Shown piece after piece: positions 32,574-41,980 of a stretch of DNA of 45,288 nt. This stretch comes from Lachnospiraceae bacterium 28-4 (lineage in GTDB: Bacteria > Bacillota > Clostridia > Lachnospirales > Lachnospiraceae). The notes under the pieces are model-generated. The model was given only the letters and a program-made list of their open reading frames with translations. It searched no databases and was not told the DNA's origin. Where the stretch lies: contig KE159600.1 of assembly GCA_000403275.2 (NCBI GenBank), forward strand, positions 842,576-887,863. The letters run 5' to 3'. The translations under genes were made by a program, and so were the position numbers. The first letter of the stretch is position 1, and every line of letters starts with the position of its first letter.

Positions 32574-33749
32574 TTACTTCCCGCAGATTTCGTCTACAAA
32601 GGACGAATCCACATGTCCTACAAAACGTTCGTCATCGCCTTCCTGGTAATTGCCTGCGGAGATAAAAAATTCAAGTACGTCTACGATGCGCTGTTCTATG
32701 GTAACATAGGTATCTCCGTCTTTTACATTGTGCAGCATATCGTAATTGTCTTCCAGGGAGTAATAAGTTTCACTGTTTAAAATAATTTTTGCAGCTTCGG
32801 CAGAAGTGGTCTTGCCGGATTCTTCGTAGAAAGCCACGAGATCGTTGACAACCTCTTCTTCTTCCTTGTGGGCGTCGATCCATTCCACTGCTTTCAGGTA
32901 AGCTTTCAGGAAAGCAACGATTTCATCATGCTTTGTTTCGGCGGAACTCTGGTTGGCAATAACAACGCCGTCAAGCCCTGCATCAGAGGTAGCGCCGTTT
33001 GCAGCAAGCACATAATCGGCTTTGTCCGCATCAAAGGAAACAACGCCTGTCAATACGGCTACATCTCCTTCCCCTGCAAGAAAAGCGGAATTGGTAGTAG
33101 GAGTATCCATGCCGACAAATTCAACATCATCTATGGTCAGCCCGAAGCCGTCAAGGACTTTGATGAGCATATATTGCAAAACCGTACCGGCGGAACAAAG
33201 GACTTTTGAGCCTTTCCAGGAATCTGCGTCGCCGTAAATTGCTTCATTTAAACTATTATTTCCCTGGCCGGCCGCCGCAATAGCGGAATCAGGGCGCACG
33301 TAAATGGTCTGTGTGCCGTTATCCGTATTGGAGGATGCGATGATTTTTGCATCATAGCCGATAACGCCGGCCAATATACCGCCAATACCTGTAGTCGCAA
33401 GATCCCAGGTGGAAATTGCTTCTACTTGGACAGGGCCGTTCTCATAGAACGTCACATTTACATTTAAATTTTCTTCTTCGAACCAGCCATTTTTTTGAGC
33501 GATATAGATTGGAAATCCCTGAAGGCCGCCGGCTGTTGCGGCAATTTCGATGGACATCTGTTCGCCCGTGCTGCTTTCCTCAGGGGCTTCGGCAGGAGCT
33601 TCGGCAGGAACTTCCTGCGTGTCGGATGATGCTTCTGATTGTGCGGTATCTGCCGGTGGTGTTTCGGTATCTGCCTGCGTGCTGCCGCAGCCGGCGCAGG
33701 TAAGTGTCATAACTGTTGCCATCAGTAGTGCGAGTACTCTCTTTTTCAT
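32574..33749 (-). CDS. ABC transporter substrate-binding lipoprotein (NMT1/SsuA-like)
   Basis: A 391-residue secreted binding protein. The N-terminus is a lipoprotein signal peptide with lipobox CAGC (cleavage before Cys21). A low-complexity linker rich in Ala, Glu, Pro, Thr and Ser follows to ~65. The mature domain starts EIAATAGGLQGFPIYIAQKNGWFEEENL, the pattern of the NMT1/THI5 and sulfonate/taurine-binding fold, with STWDLATTGIGG as another family segment. It starts 1 base after the aldolase gene, with AAGGAGG overlapping the aldolase 3' end. The ligand is unknown. Confidence 0.9.
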   Translation of the reverse strand: MKKRVLALLMATVMTLTCAGCGSTQADTETPPADTAQSEASSDTQEVPAEAPAEAPEESSTGEQMSIEIAATAGGLQGFPIYIAQKNGWFEEENLNVNVTFYENGPVQVEAISTWDLATTGIGGILAGVIGYDAKIIASSNTDNGTQTIYVRPDSAIAAAGQGNNSLNEAIYGDADSWKGSKVLCSAGTVLQYMLIKVLDGFGLTIDDVEFVGMDTPTTNSAFLAGEGDVAVLTGVVSFDADKADYVLAANGATSDAGLDGVVIANQSSAETKHDEIVAFLKAYLKAVEWIDAHKEEEEVVNDLVAFYEESGKTTSAEAAKIILNSETYYSLEDNYDMLHNVKDGDTYVTIEQRIVDVLEFFISAGNYQEGDDERFVGHVDSSFVDEICGK

Positions 33750-33750
33750 G

Positions 33751-34749
33751 TTATCCTCCTTGTCTTGCTGTAGTTTTCATAGAACTGCCGCATATATCCA
33801 TTTTGTGCTGATAAATAGGTTTTAATTCTTTGCGGATAATTTCCCGGTACAATCTGCTGTCTATTACCTCAGGATGCTCTGCAAGAACTTTTCTTGTAAT
33901 TGCAGTGGAAGGTATCCAGCCATCGGATGCAATGTTTATTTTGCATACGGCCATTTTACTTGCCTTCATGATGTTTTCGTCGGGAACCCCTACCGTAGTT
34001 TCCATTTTTCCATTGTACTGTCTAAACATTTTGACGTATTTTTCGGGAAGGGCGGAGCATCCGTGGAGAACTAAGGGAAAATCAGGTGCCAGTTCTTCGA
34101 TCCTCCTTATAATGTCATAGCGCAATCCTGAAAAATTCAAATTGTCTGCGATGGATTTATTCAATCCGTGTATGGTGCCTACGGAAACAGCCAGGCAGTC
34201 TGCGCCTGTACGTTCCATGAATAATTTGGCATCTTCAGGGTCTGTGAAGATATTTTCAACGATCGGTCCTTCCTGCTTTTCATCAAGATCCTCAAATCCT
34301 GAAAGCGCTCCGACTTCTCCTTCTACGGCTGCTCCTCTTGGGTGGGCATAATCAACGACTTTTTTTGTCAGCTTTATATTGTCTTCCAGGCTTAGCCTGC
34401 TTCCATCAATCATCACGGAGGAAAAGCCGTTGTCTATGGCCAGCTTGCATTCCTCAAAAGTAGTTCCGTGGTCTAAGTGCAGTGCAACAGGAGAATTGTT
34501 TTTGCATTGCCGCAGCCTTTCGACGCCGGCCTGTGCCATGCGCACCAGCATTCCGGTTTCGAATTGCCGGCAGTGCTTTGGGGATACCATAATGATTGTA
34601 GGAGAGTTATTTTCTAAAATAGCATCGATAATCGCATTTAACTGTTCTTCCGTTATATAATTTAAAGAAGGTATGGCATAGCGATTATCGTATGCGTCTT
34701 TTAGCATTTCTTTTGTGTCAGAAAAACCAAAATCTTTATACTTGTCCAT
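33751..34749 (-). CDS. class II (zinc) ketose-bisphosphate aldolase
   Basis: A 332-residue aldolase of the FbaA/GatY/KbaY superfamily, cleaving a phosphorylated ketose into dihydroxyacetone phosphate and an aldehyde. Motifs are LHLDHGTTFE (zinc His and catalytic Asp), VMIDGSRLSLEDNI, AVEGEVGALSGFED, SVGTIHG and LHGCSALPE. The sequence differs from housekeeping fructose-bisphosphate aldolases in several stretches, as expected for a dedicated catabolic enzyme. It is the first gene of the leftward operon and directly follows the promoter at 34812-34839. With the FGGY kinase and importer it implies a path of uptake, phosphorylation and cleavage. Confidence 0.88.
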   Translation of the reverse strand: MDKYKDFGFSDTKEMLKDAYDNRYAIPSLNYITEEQLNAIIDAILENNSPTIIMVSPKHCRQFETGMLVRMAQAGVERLRQCKNNSPVALHLDHGTTFEECKLAIDNGFSSVMIDGSRLSLEDNIKLTKKVVDYAHPRGAAVEGEVGALSGFEDLDEKQEGPIVENIFTDPEDAKLFMERTGADCLAVSVGTIHGLNKSIADNLNFSGLRYDIIRRIEELAPDFPLVLHGCSALPEKYVKMFRQYNGKMETTVGVPDENIMKASKMAVCKINIASDGWIPSTAITRKVLAEHPEVIDSRLYREIIRKELKPIYQHKMDICGSSMKTTARQGG

Positions 34750-34811
34750 AATTAGATCTCCTGCGTGTGAAAAGTTTAAATATACTATTGCATTGACCGG
34801 TCGTTAATTAT

Positions 34812-34839
34812 ATTATATGTTATGATTAATATTAGTCAA
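34812..34839 (-). promoter_or_regulatory. promoter of the aldolase-transporter-kinase operon
   Basis: Read on the minus strand, TTGACT (34839-34834) and a perfect TATAAT (34817-34812) are 16 bases apart, about 63 bases before the aldolase start. Confidence 0.75.
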
Positions 34840-34845
34840 TATATG

Positions 34846-34890
34846 GCGCAAAATATGCGCATTTGAAAGTAATTAATCTAAAATGCACAT
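34846..34890. promoter_or_regulatory. candidate operator for the divergent DeoR-family regulator
   Basis: An inverted repeat GCGCA-AAATA-TGCGC (34846-34860) lies next to the operon -35, and two related palindromes, ATGCGCAT (34855) and ATGCACAT (34883), are spaced 28 bases apart. The location between divergent genes suggests binding by the adjacent regulator; this is inference from position and symmetry. Confidence 0.45.
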
Positions 34891-34984
34891 ATTTATTAGC
34901 ATAAATGATCATAATTTTAAAGGTTGATGGAAATGGGAAGAGAAAAAATGCAGACTGCGGGGAGCGGCAGGGAAAGGACAGGAT

Positions 34985-35731
34985 ATGAAAGAAAGACAAC
35001 AGAAAATTATAGAATTGCTGGATGAGTACGGATTTGTTTCGGTGGAGTATTTGAGCAAAGCATTATTTTGCAGCGGCGCGACCATAAGGAGGGAACTGGC
35101 GGCGTTGGCGGAAAACCAAAAAATCAAACGGACGCATGGCGGTGCCATGCATTTTAACGGGATCAGCAACGATTCTCCTTTTCATTTGCGCAACAACCGT
35201 AACATCAATGAAAAGCATTATATTGCCAATTTAGCAATTCAGAATGTTCATGACGCAATGACTATTTTTATTGATTCCAGTTCGACTGCGGCATGTCTGA
35301 CCAAATACTTAGGCAATTTTCATGATTTGAATATCATCACAAATGGCCTTCAAATCGTGTATGAACTGGCAGAACAGCAAAATGTGCAAGTATTTGCGAC
35401 AGGAGGGCAGATCAAAAATAATGTAACCATGCATGGCGCTCCTGCGCTTCATATGATTTCGAAACGTTATGCGGACGTCTTCTTTTTTTCCTGCACCGGC
35501 TTTTCGACCGATCATGGGACCAGCGAAACCAATGAGGAGTCCGTGGAATTAAAGAAGGCGATGTACCAGAATGCGGCTAAGAAAATATTGTTATGTGACC
35601 ATACGAAAATGGGGCTTGTGTATTCCTATAAATGCTTTTCTTCCAATGAAATCGATATGATCATTACCGATAGAAAACCCCAGGAGGAGATTATGAAAAA
35701 TATGCCGAGCAATCTTGCATTAGTTTATTGA
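34985..35731 (+). CDS. DeoR-family transcriptional regulator
   Basis: A 248-residue repressor with an N-terminal winged helix-turn-helix (RQQKIIELLDEYGFVSVEYLSKALFCSGATIRREL, ~3-38, then RTHGGAMHF) and a C-terminal DeoR sensor domain (FIDSSSTAACL, TNGLQIVYEL, FATGGQIKNN, DHTKMGLVYSYK) that usually binds a sugar phosphate. It is transcribed away from the aldolase operon and probably represses it until a phosphorylated intermediate accumulates. AAGGACAGG precedes the start. Confidence 0.9.
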   Translation: MKERQQKIIELLDEYGFVSVEYLSKALFCSGATIRRELAALAENQKIKRTHGGAMHFNGISNDSPFHLRNNRNINEKHYIANLAIQNVHDAMTIFIDSSSTAACLTKYLGNFHDLNIITNGLQIVYELAEQQNVQVFATGGQIKNNVTMHGAPALHMISKRYADVFFFSCTGFSTDHGTSETNEESVELKKAMYQNAAKKILLCDHTKMGLVYSYKCFSSNEIDMIITDRKPQEEIMKNMPSNLALVY

Positions 35732-35748
35732 GCATTGGTTACTTTCCC

Positions 35749-36624
35749 TTATTTAATACAAAATGCAAAATATCCGGCACCCGTGTTGAATAATAAACTG
35801 TAACTAAAATATTCCGCAGAAAATTCCGTCTGAAACTGTTCGGGAGTCATGAAATGGCTGCTTTCCAGTTGATATTGCAAAGAGAGCCGAAAATGCAGGA
35901 TAATTTGGTCAGCGATTTGCTGTGAAAGTTCTCTTACGGCATTGGCGACCAGTTTATCCATTTTCGTTAATGGCATATCCAGCATGGAACTTACAGTATG
36001 CAATATCAGACTTTCTTCAAGAACCAGAAAAATCTGTATTTTCTTCTTTTCTTTTGAGCGGTAGATCAACCGGACAATCATACTGTTGCCGAAATTTTCC
36101 CCATTATAATGCTCGCTGACAATTTCTGCAGGCAATCCCCAGATTTTTTGTACAAAGTCAGTCAGAGCGCCTTCCAGGGCCGTTATATTTTTGCCGGCAT
36201 TATCTTTCTTCCATCTGTTGGGAATTTTTCCGGTAATGGCGCGGTCTTCGATCATGATGTGCGCGGCCAGCCATCCGAGGCAAATGCCAATAAAATGATG
36301 AATAGATTCCTGGGAATAATCGGATTCCAATAAATCTTTTTCAAGTGCGGGAAGTGTTTTGGAGCGCATGTCATCATGCAGATGCTTATGCACCTCATAT
36401 CCCTGATAACCGATCGACTGCATATAGGCTTCCTCATCCGTAAAATGCTGTATTGCATAACTTTTAAAATATTTGATACCCTCGGCACATGCCCATGGCC
36501 CGTTATTTTCATCTTCGCTTAGGTGTATCAATTTGCGTACGATGGAAAAAAGCTTGCGGTGTGCATGGTCAATGGAATCAACTCCAATATTAAATTGTTT
36601 TTTCCATTCCGCTGTTGTAATCAT
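35749..36624 (-). CDS. bacteriohemerythrin with a CheX-like C-terminal domain
   Basis: A 291-residue protein. The ATG at 36624 has AAAGGA upstream and gives MITTAEWKKQFNIGVDSIDHAH. The hemerythrin diiron ligands are all visible: His22, His60, Glu64, His79, His83, His122 and Asp127, in HFTDEE, VHKHLHDDM and AAHIMIED contexts, predicting O2 or NO sensing or storage. Residues ~150-291 contain VANAVRELSQQIADQI, resembling the CheC/CheX phosphatase fold, which would tie oxygen binding to chemotaxis-like signalling; that part is tentative. It is convergent with the DeoR gene and divergent from cas3. Confidence 0.82.
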   Translation of the reverse strand: MITTAEWKKQFNIGVDSIDHAHRKLFSIVRKLIHLSEDENNGPWACAEGIKYFKSYAIQHFTDEEAYMQSIGYQGYEVHKHLHDDMRSKTLPALEKDLLESDYSQESIHHFIGICLGWLAAHIMIEDRAITGKIPNRWKKDNAGKNITALEGALTDFVQKIWGLPAEIVSEHYNGENFGNSMIVRLIYRSKEKKKIQIFLVLEESLILHTVSSMLDMPLTKMDKLVANAVRELSQQIADQIILHFRLSLQYQLESSHFMTPEQFQTEFSAEYFSYSLLFNTGAGYFAFCIK

Positions 36625-36724
36625 TTTTTTCCTTTGCTTTTGAGGGGATTTTAATATTAATATATGTTGGGAAATGACAATATGTGTCGAGGATTGAAAG
36701 AGTTTTATTAATATATGGTATTTG

Positions 36725-36753
36725 TGGACTAAATTGTCAAAAAATAGTATAAT
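36725..36753 (+). promoter_or_regulatory. candidate promoter of the cas operon
   Basis: TGGACT and a perfect TATAAT are 17 bases apart, ending 63 bases before the cas3 start. Confidence 0.6.
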
Positions 36754-36816
36754 TAGACGAGAAACAAATGATAAATAAATAGTATTTTTATAGAAGACAT
36801 GAGGGGAGGAAAAGAT

Positions 36817-39246
36817 TTGACGGCGCATGTTTCGGATGACGGACTGAACAGAGAGGAGTCGGTGGCGGAACACACGGAAAAGACGACATTTTTGTGTGGA
36901 AAAAAGGGAGAACGGTGCGGGCTTTCCCGGCTCATGTCATTGTGCGGTATTTTTCATGATATGGGGAAAAACAAGAAAAAATTTGACGATTATATTCATG
37001 CGGATGACGGGATAAGGCAAAGGCTGCGGGGAACCATTGGCCATGCGTCAACGGGGGCGAAGTATATTTACGACAAGTACCACGGGGAATCCGGCAATAT
37101 AAAATATATGGTGGAAATCGTTTCTTATGCGATTGCGGCCCACCACGGCTTGTTCGATTGTGTTGATGTAGAACATGCGGATCTGTTTTCAAAAAAGCTG
37201 GACAGAGTTGAAGACTATGACGAAGCATGCGGCAATGCAAAACAGGAATATTTGGATGGGTATGAATGGGATGAGATTTTTGCGGGGGCAGCGGAAGAAT
37301 TCCAATTATTATGGAGTACAATAAAAAAAGCGTATGAGAGACTAAAACCCTTAATGCCGGATAAGCATGGGCAGGAGGCCAGAGAAGCATTGGCCAATTA
37401 TAAGCTTTTCATGTTCGGATGTGTGCAGCGATTGGTATTATCCATGCTGATCGATTCGGACTGGGAGGCTACTTCGGATTTTATGGGTGATGTGGATACG
37501 CTGTCCAAAGGAGAGGTATTCCATAAGGAAGAGATCTTTCGGGAGGCGAAGGAAAATTTTGAGGATTATATGCGGAAAAAGCAGGAGTCTGTCAATATTT
37601 CCAACCTTGCCGGAAAGGAAAAGAAAATATGGGACGCGAGAAATGAGCTGCAGAAGGAATGCAGGGATTTTGCAAAATATCCGGCGGGAATATATTGTCT
37701 GCTGATTCCCACAGGGGGCGGGAAGACATTGAGCAGCCTTGCTTATGCGCTGGAATATTGCAGACGGCATCCGGAAACGGAACGTATTATTTATGTATCT
37801 CCTTATATCAGCGTGACGGAGCAGAATGCACAGGTATTCCGTGAAGCGGTTGGCGGGGAAAAGTGGATTTTGGAACATCATTCATCGGTAGTCAGGAGCG
37901 GGGACGGTGAAGGGGAGGATTATCGGGCAGATAAGTTTTCGAGATATGACATGAATTGGGAGGAACCGTTTATCTGCACCACCTTTGTCCAGTTTATGAA
38001 TACGCTTTTTTCGGATAGAAGGGAATCAATACGAAGGATGCACCGGCTGGTGAATGCGGTGGTGATCATCGACGAAGTCCAATCGATGCCTATAAAGTGT
38101 ACACATACGTTTAATTATATGATTAATTTTTTAAATACGGTATGCCATACAAATATTATCCTTTGTACGGCCACGCAGCCGACTTTGGAGGAAACGGAGT
38201 GTCCGGTTTGCTATAGCGAACCCAAATATATGATAGAAAATGCTGCCGGCTGGTTCGATCAGTTTGAACGGGTAAAAATTTGCACGCCGAAGAAAGGCGG
38301 GAAGTATACGTTTGAAAGCCTTGGAAGTGAAGTTGCCAGGCGGACGGAAAACTGCCGGTCGATTCTTGTGGTATTGAATACGAAGTCCGCGGTAAGGAAA
38401 TTATATGACATTTTGAAATCCCGGAATATCAACGTGGAATATCTTACAACGAATTTATGTGCCGCGCATAGAAGCGATAAGATTGAGTCGATCAAAGATA
38501 CGCTCAGAAAAGGGCAGGAGAATATCGTCGTGGTCAGTACTAATTTGATCGAAGCAGGAGTGGATATTTCGTTTGAGTGCGTATACCGGTCTATGGCAGG
38601 GTTGGACAGCCTGGCTCAGACCGCAGGGCGGTGCAACCGAAACGGTGAAATGGAATACGGAACGATCCATCTGATCGAACTGGAAGGTGAGAATACCGGC
38701 AATATGGAAGAACTGCATCGAAATAAAAAAGCGGCGGAGGGTCTGATCGATCAGTACAATGACAGCGAAAGGCAGGAAAGTCTGCTGGCGCCGGGATGGA
38801 TGGAGGAGTATTATCGGCGTGTGTATGCCGAAGCATCGGATCGAATGAACTTTCCTATCGGAAAATGGGATACAAATATTCTGGAGCTTTTGTCCCGGGG
38901 ATTTTATCCTAAGGAAAGGAAAAATGTTATGAATCAGGCATATAAAACGGCGGGACAGGAATACCGGGTGATAGACGACGGTTCTTTTGGCGTTCTTGTG
39001 CCATATGGGAAAGGGGCGGAAATTATAAGATCCATTCAGGAGGCAGACAAAGCGGCGGATATCAAAAATTATATAAGACAGGCGCAGCGGTATACAGTCA
39101 ATATCAGGGGAAGTCAGCTGAAAAAACTGGAAGGGCTGGTGCAGCCGGTAAGCGGTAAAATACCGGATCTTTATATGGTAGCCGCGCCGGGAGTTTATCA
39201 CAGCGATTACGGAATTGCGCCAGAGTGGGAAACGCTTATATTTTAA
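36817..39246 (+). CDS. cas3: CRISPR-associated helicase-nuclease Cas3 (type I-C)
   Basis: A single-chain HD nuclease plus DExD/H helicase that degrades target DNA after Cascade binding. I take the TTG at 36817, with GGGGAGG six bases upstream; ATG at 36799 (815 residues) is possible but has a weak site. The N-terminal HD domain has AEHTEKT, IFHDMGKNKKKF, HASTGAKYIY and AHHG. The helicase has Walker A IPTGGGKTLSS, the DExx-type VVIIDEVQSMP and motif VI-like LAQTAGRCNRNG. Length and order are normal for type I-C. It is the first gene of the operon. Confidence 0.96.
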   Translation: MTAHVSDDGLNREESVAEHTEKTTFLCGKKGERCGLSRLMSLCGIFHDMGKNKKKFDDYIHADDGIRQRLRGTIGHASTGAKYIYDKYHGESGNIKYMVEIVSYAIAAHHGLFDCVDVEHADLFSKKLDRVEDYDEACGNAKQEYLDGYEWDEIFAGAAEEFQLLWSTIKKAYERLKPLMPDKHGQEAREALANYKLFMFGCVQRLVLSMLIDSDWEATSDFMGDVDTLSKGEVFHKEEIFREAKENFEDYMRKKQESVNISNLAGKEKKIWDARNELQKECRDFAKYPAGIYCLLIPTGGGKTLSSLAYALEYCRRHPETERIIYVSPYISVTEQNAQVFREAVGGEKWILEHHSSVVRSGDGEGEDYRADKFSRYDMNWEEPFICTTFVQFMNTLFSDRRESIRRMHRLVNAVVIIDEVQSMPIKCTHTFNYMINFLNTVCHTNIILCTATQPTLEETECPVCYSEPKYMIENAAGWFDQFERVKICTPKKGGKYTFESLGSEVARRTENCRSILVVLNTKSAVRKLYDILKSRNINVEYLTTNLCAAHRSDKIESIKDTLRKGQENIVVVSTNLIEAGVDISFECVYRSMAGLDSLAQTAGRCNRNGEMEYGTIHLIELEGENTGNMEELHRNKKAAEGLIDQYNDSERQESLLAPGWMEEYYRRVYAEASDRMNFPIGKWDTNILELLSRGFYPKERKNVMNQAYKTAGQEYRVIDDGSFGVLVPYGKGAEIIRSIQEADKAADIKNYIRQAQRYTVNIRGSQLKKLEGLVQPVSGKIPDLYMVAAPGVYHSDYGIAPEWETLIF

Positions 39247-39315
39247 GAAAACACGATTTAAGGAAACATGTTTTAAAAAGCATGGAAAAAGAAAGAGTCG
39301 GAAAGGATGGCGGAT

Positions 39316-40071
39316 ATGGATAAGCCTAATATAATTGAATACAAGGTATCGGGAAGATATGCATTATTTACGGATCCCCTGTCGAAAACGGGCGGTGAGA
39401 AATGCAGCTATCAGATACCGACTTACCAGGCATTGAAAGGGATCACCGAGTCCATTTACTGGAAGCCTACGATCACATGGATCATCGATGCATGCCGGGT
39501 AATGAAGCCGGTGCAAACGGAATCGAAGGGGATGAGGCCGGTCAAATATAACGGAGGAAATGATCTGGCCTATTATACTTATTTGAGCGATGTGGAATAT
39601 CAGGTGAGAGCGCATTTTGAATGGAATGAGAACAGGAAGGATCTGGCGGACGACCGGAATGAGAATAAACATTATGATATTGCACGGAGAATGGTAGAGA
39701 GAGGGGGAAGAAGGGATATTTTCTTAGGGGCGAGGGAGTGCCAGGGATATGTGGAGCCTTGTTCGTTCGGCGAGGGAGAAAGCGCATATCATGGCAAACG
39801 ATTATCTTTCGGCATTATGGTACATGGCATCACTTATCCAGATGAAGCTGTCAGGGAAGAAGAAAAAGGAAAGATGACGGTGCGCCTCTGGAATGCCCGG
39901 ATGGAGGATGGAATTATATGTTTTCCGAGTCCTGAAGAATGTGAGATAAGGCGTATATTGAGAGATGCAAAACAGAAGGAGTTTGTTTTTGGAAAGAATT
40001 TCCGGGGATTAAAGGAATGGGAGGGAGGCGGTTTGCTTGGCGTGGATGAAGACTTTGGCAGAAACTTATGA
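39316..40071 (+). CDS. cas5c: Cas5c, crRNA-processing Cascade subunit
   Basis: In type I-C systems Cas5 replaces Cas6 as the pre-crRNA endonuclease and stays on the 5' handle. The start at 39316 is favoured by AAAGGATGG nine bases earlier and by the typical N-terminus ending in [23 protein letters not shown] 39307 is also possible. Residues corresponding to the catalytic Tyr, Lys and His of the Bacillus halodurans enzyme are seen at Tyr48, Lys118 and His119 (ENKHYDIA), so processing should be intact. It overlaps cas8c by 35 bases. Confidence 0.95.
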   Translation: MDKPNIIEYKVSGRYALFTDPLSKTGGEKCSYQIPTYQALKGITESIYWKPTITWIIDACRVMKPVQTESKGMRPVKYNGGNDLAYYTYLSDVEYQVRAHFEWNENRKDLADDRNENKHYDIARRMVERGGRRDIFLGARECQGYVEPCSFGEGESAYHGKRLSFGIMVHGITYPDEAVREEEKGKMTVRLWNARMEDGIICFPSPEECEIRRILRDAKQKEFVFGKNFRGLKEWEGGGLLGVDEDFGRNL

Positions 40072-41980
40072 TGTGTATGCTCACTTGGCGGGAAAGGAGG
40101 AGAATGAGCAGGCGGTATTGCTGCCGATTTCTCATTCGACATTTAATGCGCAGATCGAAGTGACAGTGGATGCGGACGGTAATTTCCGAAAGGCTGAGAA
40201 GCTGGATAAGGGAAAAAATGTAGTTACGATCATTCCGGTAACGGAAGATTCGGCGGCCAGAAGCAGCGGCATTGCGCCCCATCCGTTATGCGATAAGCTT
40301 TGTTACATAGCCGGGGATTATACACGGTATACGGGGGAAGACAAGGAAAAATATTTTGAAGCTTACCTGGAACAGCTGAGGGATTGGGCGGAATCGGAAT
40401 ATACCCATCCTATGGTAGCGGCGGTATATCGATATCTGGAAAAAAAGTCATTAATTCATGATTTGATAGAAGAGAAAATATTGGAATTGGATGGCAGCGG
40501 TAAATTGACAGATGATGCAAAAATACAGGGATTGGGTCAGACAGGGGCTAATGTAAGGTTTGTGGTGTGTGAGAATTATAAGCTGCAGGATGTGTGGAAG
40601 AGCCAGGAGCTGTATGAAAAATATAGCGAGTATTATCAGCAAAAACCGGGAGAGAGGAGGCTGTGCTATGCGTCGGGAAAAGTGGAGGCATGTTCCGATA
40701 AACATCCTTCTAAAATACGGAACAGTGCGGACAAGGCGAAGCTGATCTCAGGAAACGATGAGTCCGGCTTTACGTACCGGGGCAGGTTTGATTCAAAAGA
40801 AGAGGCGGTTTCCGTAGGATACGAAACATCCCAGAAAGCGCACAATGCTTTGCGGTGGCTGATTCAAAAACAGGGATATACAAGGGATGAATCGGCGATT
40901 GTCTGCTGGATGGCCAACAGGGATATGCAGGTTCCCGATATCATGAAGGATTCCCCTAACGCTTATCAAAATATCGATAACTTTGACTTTGATTTCGATG
41001 ATGTGGACAATGACGAATATTGGGACAAGAAAAAACAGGATACCGGCAAATATTATGCGGAACGGTTTCATAAGGCGGTAAACGGATATGTTGGGAAATT
41101 TAAGGCAGAAGATAAGGTCGCGATCATCGCGCTGGATGCGGCTACGACCGGTCGCCTTTCGGTTGTATACTATGATGAAATGGGAGGAAAACAGTATATG
41201 GATGCGGTCTTGCATTGGCAAGGCCACTGCAAATGGCGCAGAACCGTAAGGATAGAAGGCAGGGAGGAAGGTAAAAAGAGAATCACCTGCGAATGTACGC
41301 CCTCTCCAAGAGATATGGCGCTGGCGGCATTTGGCGTACAAAGGTCGGAATGGCTGGATGCGGACAGTAAACTGATAAGGGCGACGGTAAAAAGGCTGCT
41401 CCCATGTATTACCCGAAAGGGAGTAAAGATTCCGGAGGATATGATTAAGGCGGCGGCAAGGAGGGCATCCATGCCCCAGACGATGAGCGATTTCGTATGG
41501 CGCAACGATGTGTTGTGTGTCGCATGTGCGATGATTCGATTCAATTACGAAGAGGAGGATAAGACGATGGATAGTTTCCTGAAAGACAATGAGGATGACC
41601 GGAATGTTCTGTTCGGAAGGCTGCTGGCAGTATATGATTATATGGAGCAGAGGGCTTTGTTTGAGAAGGATGACAACGGAAAAATAAAAGAAATGCGTAC
41701 AACCAATGCGAAGCGCTATTGGAATGCATATTGCAGCAGGCCGGCTAAAACATCCGATACGATCAAGAAGAATCTGATCGCTTATGAAAGAAAATTAAAG
41801 CATTATGAACTGATGAAGTTTGAGGAGTGGACCGGAGAAATTATGGTGCGCTTGAAGGGAAACGAGTTTGACAACAGGGCATTATCGGAACAGTATTTAC
41901 CGGGATACTATTTGCAAATGGAAGAAATGAAAAAAGCGTTTCGGAAAAAAGACAATGATGGAGGAGAAGACGATGAGTGA
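40037..41980 (+). CDS. cas8c: Cas8c, large Cascade subunit (Csd1)
   Basis: A 647-residue protein of the Csd1 family that recognises the PAM and helps unwind target DNA in type I-C Cascade. The TTG start gives [12 protein letters not shown], the usual beginning of clostridial members, and GGGAGG lies upstream. In many I-C loci an internal start within this gene also yields a small Cas11-like subunit from the C-terminal region; the C-terminal ~120 residues here are helical, but I cannot confirm a start. Confidence 0.94.
   Translation: MAWMKTLAETYDVYAHLAGKEENEQAVLLPISHSTFNAQIEVTVDADGNFRKAEKLDKGKNVVTIIPVTEDSAARSSGIAPHPLCDKLCYIAGDYTRYTGEDKEKYFEAYLEQLRDWAESEYTHPMVAAVYRYLEKKSLIHDLIEEKILELDGSGKLTDDAKIQGLGQTGANVRFVVCENYKLQDVWKSQELYEKYSEYYQQKPGERRLCYASGKVEACSDKHPSKIRNSADKAKLISGNDESGFTYRGRFDSKEEAVSVGYETSQKAHNALRWLIQKQGYTRDESAIVCWMANRDMQVPDIMKDSPNAYQNIDNFDFDFDDVDNDEYWDKKKQDTGKYYAERFHKAVNGYVGKFKAEDKVAIIALDAATTGRLSVVYYDEMGGKQYMDAVLHWQGHCKWRRTVRIEGREEGKKRITCECTPSPRDMALAAFGVQRSEWLDADSKLIRATVKRLLPCITRKGVKIPEDMIKAAARRASMPQTMSDFVWRNDVLCVACAMIRFNYEEEDKTMDSFLKDNEDDRNVLFGRLLAVYDYMEQRALFEKDDNGKIKEMRTTNAKRYWNAYCSRPAKTSDTIKKNLIAYERKLKHYELMKFEEWTGEIMVRLKGNEFDNRALSEQYLPGYYLQMEEMKKAFRKKDNDGGEDDE

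Noticed and set aside
35749-36873. Longer hemerythrin protein with an 83-residue N-terminal extension
   Set aside because: The extension has no hemerythrin similarity, and a well-placed AAAGGA and the standard family N-terminus occur at 36624.
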